Positions 1 through 6,356 of a DNA stretch of 13,382 nt are shown piece after piece; positions within the stretch are counted from its first letter, which is position 1, and every line of letters begins with the position of its first letter. The stretch covers positions 1 to 13,382 of the forward strand of contig NIUZ01000094.1 in the NCBI GenBank assembly GCA_002254285.1. The letters are read 5' to 3'. The notes under the pieces are model-generated. The model worked only from the letters and a program-made list of their open reading frames with translations. It made no database searches and was not told the origin of the DNA. Made by a program: the position numbers and the translations under genes. Origin of the DNA: Bacteroidetes bacterium 4572_112. GTDB lineage: Bacteria > Bacteroidota > Bacteroidia > Bacteroidales > UBA1556.

Positions 1-285
1 GAAAACCCATTGGCAGAAAAAGGTAAGCGTTATGTTTATGTACGCATTGCTCGTCCTGATGGACTAATTATTAGCGAAGGTAAAGGCGATGAGTTTAGCT
101 TCCTTGCAGGCGAAACTCGCTTACAATACTCTCTTAAAAAAGAAATTGACTATCAGAATAAGAGCATTAATGTAGAAATGAATTGGGATAAAAAAGGTGA
201 CATTCCAGCAATGGTTGGCAAATACCATATCGCAATTTATGTTGATGGCAAACAAATAGGACAAAACTCTTTCGAACTAGAGTAA
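1..285 (+). CDS. C-terminal part of an unrecognised protein (5' end outside window)
   Basis: The frame is open from the first base of the window (GAA AAC CCA TTG...) to a TAA at 283-285. This is therefore most likely the last 94 codons of a longer gene; the TTG at 10 is an internal Leu codon rather than a start. The visible part is rich in alternating hydrophobic and polar residues (YVYVRIARPDG, YHIAIYVDGKQIGQ), which suggests a compact beta-sandwich-like C-terminal domain ending in a strand (SFELE). I do not recognise a named family with certainty. My impression is that similar C-terminal domains occur in Bacteroidetes exported or coiled-coil hypothetical proteins. No catalytic motif is visible. 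A strong terminator follows 21 bases after the stop, so the gene ends its transcription unit. Confidence 0.75.
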   Translation, partial: ENPLAEKGKRYVYVRIARPDGLIISEGKGDEFSFLAGETRLQYSLKKEIDYQNKSINVEMNWDKKGDIPAMVGKYHIAIYVDGKQIGQNSFELE

Positions 286-306
286 AGCCTAATTCATAAA
301 AATATA

Positions 307-345
307 AAAGGCTAATCTTTCTTTGAGAAGATTAGCCTTTTTTTT
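307..345 (+). terminator. Rho-independent terminator after the first gene, probably bidirectional
   Basis: A perfect 13-bp stem (307-319 pairs with 328-340, core GGCTAATCTT/AAGATTAGCC) has an 8-nt loop and a run of eight T on the plus strand (338-345). The left flank is A-rich, so on the minus strand the stem is followed by a T-rich stretch and could also stop transcription of the convergent fic gene, which ends at 396. Confidence 0.93.
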
Positions 346-395
346 GTAATTCTAATATCCACAATTTTATAGATAATATGTTAGCTATTATTCCA

Positions 396-1490
396 CTAAA
401 TATTCAATTCGTAATTAGTACTTCTTCCTCCCGATTTTTCTTGCCTAAGAATATCTTTTTCTATTAAATTTTTAATATCACGAAGAGCAGTATCTGGCGA
501 ACACTTTGTCATTTTTGCCCATTTCGATGATTTCAGCTTTCCCTCAAAACCATCAAATAGTTTATTAAGCATCATTCTTTGACGACTATTCAAAACAGTA
601 TTCTTATGTTTATCCCAAAAATCTGCTTTTAACAACACCCTCTCAACGGTTTCTTCTGTTGTATGCAAAGCATGCTGCAAGCTATTTAGAAACCACAATA
701 TCCACTCTGTAATATCACCATCATTATATTGCGATTTTTGTAAGATATTATAATAAAGCTTTTTTTCTAATAGAATCTGATTTGATAAACTATAATATCG
801 TTGCGATGTTCCATCAGAATGAGCTAGCAACATATCCGAAATAGCCCTTGCTATACGACCATTACCATCATCAAAAGGATGGATTATTATAAACCAAAAA
901 TGAGCAATTGCTGATTTTATTACAATATCCAATTTTGAATCTTCATTTAGCCACTTCAAAAATACTATCATTTCGGCTTCAACCTCATCAGGAGAAGGCG
1001 CTTGATAATGAACCTTTTCTTTCCCCATTGGGCCAGAAACAATCTGCATCTCTCCTTTACGATAACATGCTGTGTCAATCTTATGCATTCCACTTCTTCC
1101 TGTTGGAAATAACGCCCCATGCCAAGCAAATAATCGCTCATTATCAACTGTATTTTTATAACTTTGTGTAGCATCGAGCATCATTTCTACTACCCCTTCA
1201 ACATCTCTATCAGAATGAACCATTCCTGCATAACTAAGGCCTAAACGTCGTGCTATCGAAGATCTAACCTGCGCATGATCTAGCAACTCACCTTCTATTT
1301 CCGAAGATTTAATTACATCAAGAGTTAAAGCATTAAGCATAGTATCCTCTTTTACAGAAAAGCCCAAAGCACTTATTTGCCCCATAAGTTTACCTTGCAA
1401 ATGACGAACTTGTCCTAAAACACGCTGCACCTCTCGCTCATCCCAAGTAAAATTAGGCCAATTGCTATATTCATAAATGTATTTTGCCAT
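396..1490 (-). CDS. Fic-family protein (AMPylase type) with N-terminal inhibitory motif and C-terminal winged helix
   Basis: This 364-aa protein (from the ATG at 1490) belongs to the Fic/DOC superfamily. The Fic core motif HPFDDGNGRIAR is complete at residues 204-215, including the catalytic His and the ATP-phosphate-binding GNGR loop, so an active nucleotidyl (usually AMP) transferase is expected. Upstream, SSEIEG at residues 62-67 fits the [S/T]xxxE[G/N] auto-inhibitory motif of class II Fic proteins, in which the Glu blocks ATP binding in cis. The N-terminal ~80 residues (YEYSNWPNFTWD...) resemble the domain often found before Fic in this subfamily (DUF4172-like). Residues ~300-364 look like a winged helix (SPDTALRDIKNLIEKDILRQ...GGRSTNYEL). 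A GTG start at 1520 would add ten residues, but a TATATTTG promoter box lies inside that extension, so I prefer 1490. The cellular target is unknown. No antitoxin gene is adjacent. Confidence 0.93.
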   Translation of the reverse strand: MAKYIYEYSNWPNFTWDEREVQRVLGQVRHLQGKLMGQISALGFSVKEDTMLNALTLDVIKSSEIEGELLDHAQVRSSIARRLGLSYAGMVHSDRDVEGVVEMMLDATQSYKNTVDNERLFAWHGALFPTGRSGMHKIDTACYRKGEMQIVSGPMGKEKVHYQAPSPDEVEAEMIVFLKWLNEDSKLDIVIKSAIAHFWFIIIHPFDDGNGRIARAISDMLLAHSDGTSQRYYSLSNQILLEKKLYYNILQKSQYNDGDITEWILWFLNSLQHALHTTEETVERVLLKADFWDKHKNTVLNSRQRMMLNKLFDGFEGKLKSSKWAKMTKCSPDTALRDIKNLIEKDILRQEKSGGRSTNYELNI

Positions 1491-1502
1491 AATAAATTCA
1501 AT

Positions 1503-1566
1503 TATGCGGCAAATATACACATTATTCTCCGCATATTTAAGGGGAATAGGTGATTTATTCTCCGCA
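1503..1566. repeat. Repeat cluster in the fic promoter, possible operator
   Basis: Several short repeats overlap here. A perfect 12-bp direct repeat, TTATTCTCCGCA, occurs at 1522-1533 and 1555-1566, 33 bp apart (about three helical turns). A related inverted copy, GGGGAATA, lies at 1541-1548 and pairs with TATTCTCC at 1523-1530 with one mismatch. TATGCGG (1503-1509) and CCGCATA (1529-1535) form a further inverted repeat flanking the -7 box. This is the arrangement expected of a multi-site operator. The binding protein is not identified; autoregulation by the Fic protein's own winged helix is one inference. Confidence 0.5.
1510..1517 (-). promoter_or_regulatory. Predicted promoter -7 box of the fic gene
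   Basis: On the minus strand this reads TATATTTG, an exact match to the Bacteroidetes TAnnTTTG -7 element, ending 20 nt before the preferred ATG at 1490. No clear -33 TTTG is visible. It lies between the two arms of an inverted repeat (TATGCGG at 1503-1509, CCGCATA at 1529-1535). Confidence 0.6.
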
Positions 1567-1771
1567 AATCACTTTTCAACATATACCCAATAATTATTCA
1601 ACAATTCCTTTTAATAATCTTCCGTATGTATCCATCTGAACTTTGAGATATTGCAGTGTTCCGTAAGAGAATAGTTTCGGAATAATTAATATTGATTTTG
1701 TTATTACTTTTAATCCGCAAGCACCTTTTACTACAAACATACCTGCTAATTTAAGGTATAACAAAAAACTA

Positions 1772-1802
1772 TTTATGCATATAACAAAAACTCATATTTT
1801 TG
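1772..1802 (+). promoter_or_regulatory. Possible promoter of the LytTR gene
   Basis: TTTA (1772-1775) and TATTTTTG (1795-1802) are 19 nt apart, matching the Bacteroidetes -33/-7 layout, though the -33 element is imperfect. The box ends only 5 nt before the preferred ATG at 1808, which would imply an almost leaderless transcript. If the ATG at 1775 is the true start, this element lies inside the gene and is coincidental. Confidence 0.3.
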
Positions 1803-1807
1803 TAGCA

Positions 1808-2683
1808 ATGATTAAACAAATAAATTCATACCTAAATAAGCCCTTCCCTAGCATTGACTCTACAAGGTCCAGAATAATAATGCCCATTAGCTTTGGTTTT
1901 TTTGTATTTGCCTTTTTATTCATATTCAAACCATTTGGAATTAGTACAGAGGACGACGCTTTAGTAATAACCCTAGGTTACGGGGCAATAACAATGATTA
2001 TTAGCTTCATTAACAATACAATTTCCTATTACCTATTCTCAACACTAAAAATAGATAACAACTTCACATTAAGACATAATCTATACATAAGTATATGGTT
2101 TCTTTTTACGATAGGCTTAGCTAATTGGGCTTATGCAAACTATATCCTTGAAAGTGACGGATTAAACGCTTCTCTATTTGTTTATATTCTCTATACTGTG
2201 GCCGTGGGCATGTTTCCAATGACAATTGGCGCATATTTTACTGAACGTAAACTTAATAAGAAAAATAAAGAAACTGCAGAAACAATAAATACTAAAATTG
2301 ACAATGACATTATTGAAATAAAAGATACTAACTTTGAATTTATTTCGGAATTAACTGATGATCGATTAATTATTAATTCCAGAGATTTAATATGCATAAA
2401 GTCTGATGGCAATTATTGCGAATTTTATTTTAATAATAATAGCGAGATAAAAAGAAAAATACTGCGATTTACTATGAAAATGGCTTCGGAAGTAGTAAAA
2501 AACAATACAAAAATTATTAGATGCCACCGATCGTTCTTCACAAATGCAGAAAAGGTATCTAAGGTAAGCGGTACTGCCAGAAACTTATCGTTACATATTG
2601 ATAATATAGAATTTACAATACCTGTATCAAGAACTAACGAACAATTAGTTACAAAGGCTATTCATAACATTCACAATAAATAA
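1808..2683 (+). CDS. Membrane-anchored LytTR-family transcription regulator
   Basis: A 291-aa protein from the ATG at 1808; an in-frame ATG at 1775 would add 11 residues with no membrane or signal character. Four hydrophobic segments are visible at about residues 25-41 (FFVFAFLFIFKPFGI), 53-77, 92-112 and 122-143. A charged linker (~145-180) follows, then a LytTR DNA-binding domain at about 185-287 (LICIKSDGNYCEFYF, IRCHRSFFTNAEKV, IPVSRTNEQLV). LytTR domains bind DNA through beta strands. Here the domain is tethered to the inner membrane and there is no phospho-receiver, so it is not a classical response regulator. The membrane part may sense an envelope signal directly; that is inference. 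The next gene is a TonB-dependent receptor on the same strand with its own promoter box, making it a plausible but unproven target. Confidence 0.9.
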   Translation: MIKQINSYLNKPFPSIDSTRSRIIMPISFGFFVFAFLFIFKPFGISTEDDALVITLGYGAITMIISFINNTISYYLFSTLKIDNNFTLRHNLYISIWFLFTIGLANWAYANYILESDGLNASLFVYILYTVAVGMFPMTIGAYFTERKLNKKNKETAETINTKIDNDIIEIKDTNFEFISELTDDRLIINSRDLICIKSDGNYCEFYFNNNSEIKRKILRFTMKMASEVVKNNTKIIRCHRSFFTNAEKVSKVSGTARNLSLHIDNIEFTIPVSRTNEQLVTKAIHNIHNK

Positions 2684-2746
2684 TGTCCATTTAACACATT
2701 TATTGACCATTAATACCATCACTATAAAACCTAAGCTTCAAAAAAA

Positions 2747-2754
2747 TATATTTG
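2747..2754 (+). promoter_or_regulatory. Predicted -7 box of the TonB-dependent receptor gene
   Basis: TATATTTG exactly matches TAnnTTTG and ends 28 nt before the ATG at 2783. No good -33 TTTG lies at the usual distance, so an activator may be needed; the adjacent LytTR protein is a candidate. The start codon is preceded by an A-rich leader with no Shine-Dalgarno sequence. Confidence 0.55.
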
Positions 2755-2782
2755 CAGAATATTAATTCACTAAAAAGAAATA

Positions 2783-5158
2783 ATGAGAACATTTTTTATA
2801 CTTTTTGCTATTTTATTATTAAGCATAACTTCAACTTTGGCACAAAAACATAACGTGATAACCAACAATATAAGAGGAACCATTATTGATGCAACCACTA
2901 AAGCTCCATTAATAGGTGCAACAATAGTATTAATAGGTAGCGAACCAATAATAGGAAGCGTTAGTGATATAAATGGTAATTTTAGTTTACAGAACATTGC
3001 CATTGGTAGAGTGAGTCTTAAGGTGAGTTATGTTGGCTATAACGATAGGTACTATAATAATTTAATACTTTATGCAGCAAAGGAGCTTGTACTTAACATA
3101 AGTTTAGACGAAAAGGTTTTTACAGCTAAGACCGTTGAAATAAGAGCAAAAGTGAATAAACTACGTCCGAAAAATGACATTGCCACAGTAAGTGCTAGAA
3201 CCTTTAGTGTTGAGGAAACTCAGAGATACGCAGGTTCACTAGGCGATCCTTCACGAATGGCACAAAACTATGCTGGAGTTATGAGTGTTGGCGATTCTAG
3301 AAACGATATTATTATTCGTGGTAATTCGCCAATGGGGCTTTTATGGAGAATGGAAGGCATTGACATCCCTAATCCAAACCACTTTGGTGCTTCAGGAACT
3401 ACTGGCGGACCTGTAAGCATGCTTAATACTAACCTACTAGCAAATTCCGATTTTTTTACTGGAGCTTTTCCTGCGGAATATGGCAATGCACTTTCTGGAA
3501 TATTCGACTTACAGATGCGTAATGGAAATAATCAAAATCATGAATTTGTTGGTCAGATTGGTTTTAATGGTTTTGAGTTTGGTGCTGAAGGCCCTTTTTC
3601 AAAGAAAAGTCAAGCTTCGTATCTAATAAACTATAGGTACTCAACTTTAGCCGTAATGGATAAGATAGGCTTAGGTGCACTTACTGGCTCATCGGTACCA
3701 CAATATCAAGATCTTACTTTTAAATTAAATGTTCCTACAAAAAAAGCCGGAAGATTTGTGCTTTATGGCATTGGTGGTAAAAGTTTTATCCAAATTTGGG
3801 ATAGCAAAAAGGAAGATGATGAGGCCTCTTATGGACTTAGTGGCACTGATACTGATTTTGGCTCCGAAATGGGAGTAATAGGTTTTTATAATGTGTATTA
3901 TTTTAATAAAAATACAAGGTTAAAAACTAATATTTCAGTATCAGGAACAAGAGCAACCACTGCTATTGACTCGCTTAAAGGCCCTGATAATACTAAAACA
4001 CAGTTCTATAGATCAAGCAATTCTGAAGTAAAATATTCTTTTTCTACCCATTTGATTAAAAAATTTAATAGCAAGAATACACTTACTACTGGTGTAATAT
4101 TCGACCGATATGAAGTTAATTATCTTGATAGTGCATACCACTGGCAGAGCAATCACTATTTTAGCGACAGCGATACCAAAGGAAGTATGAACCTAATTCA
4201 AGCTTATACACAATGGAAACACAAATTTAATGATAAACTAAATTTCAATATTGGCCTACATTATCAATATTTTGGCCTTAATAAGAGCCAAATACTAGAG
4301 CCTAGAGCTGGTATGGAATATAAATTTTCTCACAAACAGAGCATTAGTTTTGGTTACGGATTACATTCTCAAACCCAACCTAAGGTATTATACTTTGTGC
4401 ATACCGATTTGGGAAATGGACAAACAGCACAAACAAATCTTGATTTAGATTTTACGCAAAGTAGTCAGTTCGTTATTGCTTATAATAATATGCTTGGAAA
4501 AAATCTTAGACTTAAAGTCGAAGCTTATTATCAAACCTTAAGCAAGGCTCCTGTTAGCAATATTGACCAAAACTACTCGGCATTAAATGCTGGCGCCGAC
4601 TTCCATATTTATCTACATGACAGCTTAGTAAGTACAGGAAGTGGGCGAAATTATGGTATTGAACTTACATTAGAGAAGTTTTTATCAAAACACTTCTATA
4701 CATTAACCACTGCCTCTATCTTTAAATCAAGCTATAAGGGATATAATAATATTGAGCATTCAACAGTATTCGATAATAATTATGTATTTAATGCTTTGGG
4801 TGGTTACGAAATTCCAATAAGCAAAAGCTCGAAGATAAATATTGATTTAAAATTTACCTATGCAGGAGGAAAACCGTATACTCCTATTGATGAAGCAAAA
4901 TCACAAGCGCAAAACAGCGCTTACTATTTATATGACGATTCATACTCACTACGTCACGAAAACTACTTCCGTATGGATATGAAAATATCTTACAAAATGA
5001 ATATGGGACATACAGACCACGAATGGGCTTTTGAAGTTCAGAACCTCACAAATCATAAGAATGTAATGCAACAAGTATGGGATCCTGTAAATAATAAACT
5101 CAAGATAGACTATCAACAAGGGTTCTTTCCTATGTTTATGTATAGGATATACTTTTAA
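2783..5158 (+). CDS. TonB-dependent outer-membrane receptor with carboxypeptidase-regulatory-like N-terminal domain
   Basis: A 791-aa outer-membrane transporter. A signal peptide occupies residues 1-20 (MRTFFILFAILLLSITSTLA, with Gln at +1). Residues ~30-110 form a CarboxypepD_reg-like beta-sandwich (RGTIIDATTKAPLIGATI, SDINGNFSL, SYVGY), the usual N-terminal extension in Bacteroidetes. The plug domain spans ~130-250 with the typical IIIRGNSP and FFTGAFPAEYGNALSG segments. The rest is a 22-strand-type beta barrel rich in alternating aromatic strands, closing with a C-terminal aromatic residue (FMYRIYF), the usual barrel-assembly signal. At 791 aa it is shorter than SusC-type glycan porins (about 1000 aa), and no SusD partner is adjacent. 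The substrate cannot be read from the sequence; a siderophore, cofactor, metal or peptide are all possible. It lies 99 bp after the LytTR gene and converges on tpx. Confidence 0.93.
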   Translation: MRTFFILFAILLLSITSTLAQKHNVITNNIRGTIIDATTKAPLIGATIVLIGSEPIIGSVSDINGNFSLQNIAIGRVSLKVSYVGYNDRYYNNLILYAAKELVLNISLDEKVFTAKTVEIRAKVNKLRPKNDIATVSARTFSVEETQRYAGSLGDPSRMAQNYAGVMSVGDSRNDIIIRGNSPMGLLWRMEGIDIPNPNHFGASGTTGGPVSMLNTNLLANSDFFTGAFPAEYGNALSGIFDLQMRNGNNQNHEFVGQIGFNGFEFGAEGPFSKKSQASYLINYRYSTLAVMDKIGLGALTGSSVPQYQDLTFKLNVPTKKAGRFVLYGIGGKSFIQIWDSKKEDDEASYGLSGTDTDFGSEMGVIGFYNVYYFNKNTRLKTNISVSGTRATTAIDSLKGPDNTKTQFYRSSNSEVKYSFSTHLIKKFNSKNTLTTGVIFDRYEVNYLDSAYHWQSNHYFSDSDTKGSMNLIQAYTQWKHKFNDKLNFNIGLHYQYFGLNKSQILEPRAGMEYKFSHKQSISFGYGLHSQTQPKVLYFVHTDLGNGQTAQTNLDLDFTQSSQFVIAYNNMLGKNLRLKVEAYYQTLSKAPVSNIDQNYSALNAGADFHIYLHDSLVSTGSGRNYGIELTLEKFLSKHFYTLTTASIFKSSYKGYNNIEHSTVFDNNYVFNALGGYEIPISKSSKINIDLKFTYAGGKPYTPIDEAKSQAQNSAYYLYDDSYSLRHENYFRMDMKISYKMNMGHTDHEWAFEVQNLTNHKNVMQQVWDPVNNKLKIDYQQGFFPMFMYRIYF

Positions 5159-5194
5159 AAAGGATAGAGGAAGGAGGATAAGGGAAAAGGACAA

Positions 5195-5230
5195 AAAAAG
5201 GAGATGCAATTAAAATCACATCTCCTTTTT
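5195..5230. terminator. Bidirectional terminator between the receptor gene and tpx
   Basis: A perfect 12-bp stem (5195-5206 with 5219-5230, core AAGGAGATG/CATCTCCTT) encloses a 12-nt loop. The plus-strand right arm ends in five T. The left arm begins in a run of seven A (5193-5199) that becomes the U-tract on the minus strand. It therefore serves both convergent genes. Confidence 0.88.
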
Positions 5231-5241
5231 ATATTTTATTC

Positions 5242-5257
5242 GGTGAGAATTCTCACC
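5242..5257. repeat. 16-bp perfect palindrome downstream of tpx
   Basis: GGTGAGAATTCTCACC is its own reverse complement over all 16 bases. It lies 12 bp beyond the tpx stop and 11 bp from the bidirectional terminator stem. With no loop it would make a poor RNA hairpin, so a DNA site for a dimeric protein is more natural, but none is known to me. Confidence 0.7.
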
Positions 5258-5269
5258 ATTATCTGCTAT

Positions 5270-5764
5270 TTACAAAGCAGCTAAAACCTCATCGTAGTTA
5301 GGCTCGTCAACAATCTCAGGAACTTGCTGAGTGTATGATACTTTACCATCTTTAATGATAACTACTGCACGGCTCTCAAGAGCTGCCAATGGGCCATCAG
5401 CAATTTCTACTTGATAATCTTTACCGAAAGCTCCTGTACGGAAATCAGAAAGAGTAAATACTTTGTCTAAACCTTCAGCACCACAAAATCTTGCTTGAGC
5501 GAAAGGAAGGTCTTTTGAAACACAAAGAACAACAGTATTCTCCAACTCACCAGCTTCTCTATTGAAACGACGTACTGAAGCAGCACATGTACCAGTATCT
5601 AAACTTGGAAAAATATTAAGGATAATTGTTTTGCCTTCGTAATCAGCAAGTGTTTTTACTGATAAATCGTTTGCTACTAATTCGAAATTTGGAGCATCTG
5701 TTCCAACTGCTGGTAAGTTACCAATTGTATTGATAGCATTACCTTGTAATGTAATTTTTGCCAT
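5270..5764 (-). CDS. tpx: Thiol peroxidase (Tpx, atypical 2-Cys peroxiredoxin)
   Basis: A 164-aa protein of normal Tpx length that aligns from end to end with the family. It reduces hydrogen peroxide and alkyl hydroperoxides, with electrons from thioredoxin. The peroxidatic Cys is C60 in the motif FPSLDTGTCAASVRRF. The resolving Cys is C94 in ARFCGAEG, matching the C61/C95 pair of E. coli Tpx. The N-terminus (ITLQGNAINTIGNLPAVGTDAPNFEL) and SKDLPFAQ are also typical. There is no signal peptide, so it is predicted cytoplasmic. It is monocistronic: its own promoter box and a palindromic site lie upstream, and a terminator lies downstream. The upstream inverted repeats suggest peroxide-responsive control (inference). 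Confidence 0.97.
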   Translation of the reverse strand: MAKITLQGNAINTIGNLPAVGTDAPNFELVANDLSVKTLADYEGKTIILNIFPSLDTGTCAASVRRFNREAGELENTVVLCVSKDLPFAQARFCGAEGLDKVFTLSDFRTGAFGKDYQVEIADGPLAALESRAVVIIKDGKVSYTQQVPEIVDEPNYDEVLAAL

Positions 5765-5826
5765 TATATTTTTATGTTTAAAAGTTTCGTTTTCTAATAC
5801 CTATGTATTTAAGTATTTTTGTACTG

Positions 5827-5834
5827 CAAATATA
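5827..5834 (-). promoter_or_regulatory. Predicted -7 box of tpx
   Basis: On the minus strand this reads TATATTTG (TAnnTTTG), giving a predicted 5' untranslated leader of roughly 55 nt before the ATG at 5764. No -33 TTTG is present; that position is occupied by the inverted repeats at 5842-5862. Confidence 0.6.
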
Positions 5835-5841
5835 TAAATAT

Positions 5842-5862
5842 ATTCTATTTAGAATAGTTCTA
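5842..5862. promoter_or_regulatory. Overlapping inverted repeats upstream of tpx, candidate regulator site
   Basis: ATTCTA (5842-5847) and TAGAAT (5850-5855) form a perfect 6-bp inverted repeat with a 2-bp centre. TAGAA (5850-5854) and TTCTA (5858-5862) form a second one that shares the middle arm. The block lies just upstream of the -7 box, where an activator such as OxyR would contact RNA polymerase. The half-sites do not fit the E. coli OxyR spacing exactly, so the regulator is not identified. Confidence 0.5.
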
Positions 5863-5922
5863 AACTAAAATAATTAGCGTTTTAAGTTTTTTTAAGATTT
5901 GCAGCAATGAGATTCATTGAGC

Positions 5923-5957
5923 AAAAAAAATCCGACACTTTAAAAAGTATCGGATTT
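5923..5957 (-). terminator. Rho-independent terminator of the LRR/lipoprotein transcription unit
   Basis: A 13-position stem with one mismatch (5928-5940 with 5945-5957, core ATCCGA/TCGGAT) and a TAAA loop is followed on the minus strand by eight U (the A run at 5923-5930). It lies 12 bp beyond the stop of the gene ending at 5970. Confidence 0.9.
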
Positions 5958-5969
5958 AGTATTTTGATT

Positions 5970-6305
5970 TTAGCTATTATTGGGACTTCCTGTTCTTCTC
6001 TTTGGTCCAAAAATGCTTTTCCACCATCGTTTTAAGAAAAACTCTTTTTTATGGCTATGGTATCGCTCAGATTTTTTATACTGAGCTTCCATTCTCTTCC
6101 TTGTTTCAGGAGTTTGAATGCTAGCTTGGTATTTTATCTTATCCTGATATTTGGCTGTAGCCTCTTTCTCTTTTCTTTTCCTCTCCTTTTCCATTTCGCG
6201 AGCATCTTTTCTGCGCTTATGCTTTATTATCATACGACGACAGCTAATGCTTCCTAATGCTAAAGTAAAAATTAATGAAAATATTATAAGTCTTCTAAAA
6301 TTCAT
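5970..6305 (-). CDS. Small, highly basic putative lipoprotein, unknown function
   Basis: A 111-aa protein with an N-terminal hydrophobic signal (MNFRRLIIFSLIFTLALGSIS) followed by Cys22. The lipobox SISC lacks the usual Leu at -3, so lipidation is likely but not certain. The mature part is strikingly rich in Lys, Arg and Glu (KHKRRKDAREMEKERKRKEKE) and is probably one long charged helix at residues ~27-75. It ends in a Trp/Lys/Arg-rich tail (KEFFLKRWWKSIFGPKRR) that could lie on a membrane surface. Small basic exported proteins of this kind occur in other Bacteroidetes, but I know no function. It starts 51 bp after the LRR gene on the same strand with no promoter box between them, and a strong terminator follows. 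It therefore probably shares a transcript with the LRR gene. Confidence 0.8.
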   Translation of the reverse strand: MNFRRLIIFSLIFTLALGSISCRRMIIKHKRRKDAREMEKERKRKEKEATAKYQDKIKYQASIQTPETRKRMEAQYKKSERYHSHKKEFFLKRWWKSIFGPKRRTGSPNNS

Positions 6306-6356
6306 CTTTTAAATATAAGTTTGTATGTGCGGTGATAAAACGCTAAGTATAAAAAA

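Noticed and set aside
908..1171. Plus-strand open frame antisense to fic, and a second minus-strand frame at 968-1174
   Set aside because: Both overlap the well-supported Fic coding sequence and have no recognisable protein features.
1491..1520. GTG start at 1520 for the Fic gene
   Set aside because: The extra ten codons contain the TATATTTG promoter box, and MAKYIYEYSNWP from 1490 looks like the natural N-terminus of the family.
1673..1685. Weak inverted repeat TTCCG...CGGAA around 1660-1682 as a terminator or operator
   Set aside because: Only 5-bp arms with a long spacer and no T-tract; this is expected by chance in 250 bp.
1775..1807. ATG at 1775 as start of the LytTR gene
   Set aside because: The added 11 residues have no recognisable role and a possible promoter box lies inside them. 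The choice of 1808 is a preference, not proof.
2783..5158. Polysaccharide utilisation locus (SusC/SusD)
   Set aside because: The receptor is too short for SusC, and no SusD-like lipoprotein, glycoside hydrolase or sulfatase is adjacent.
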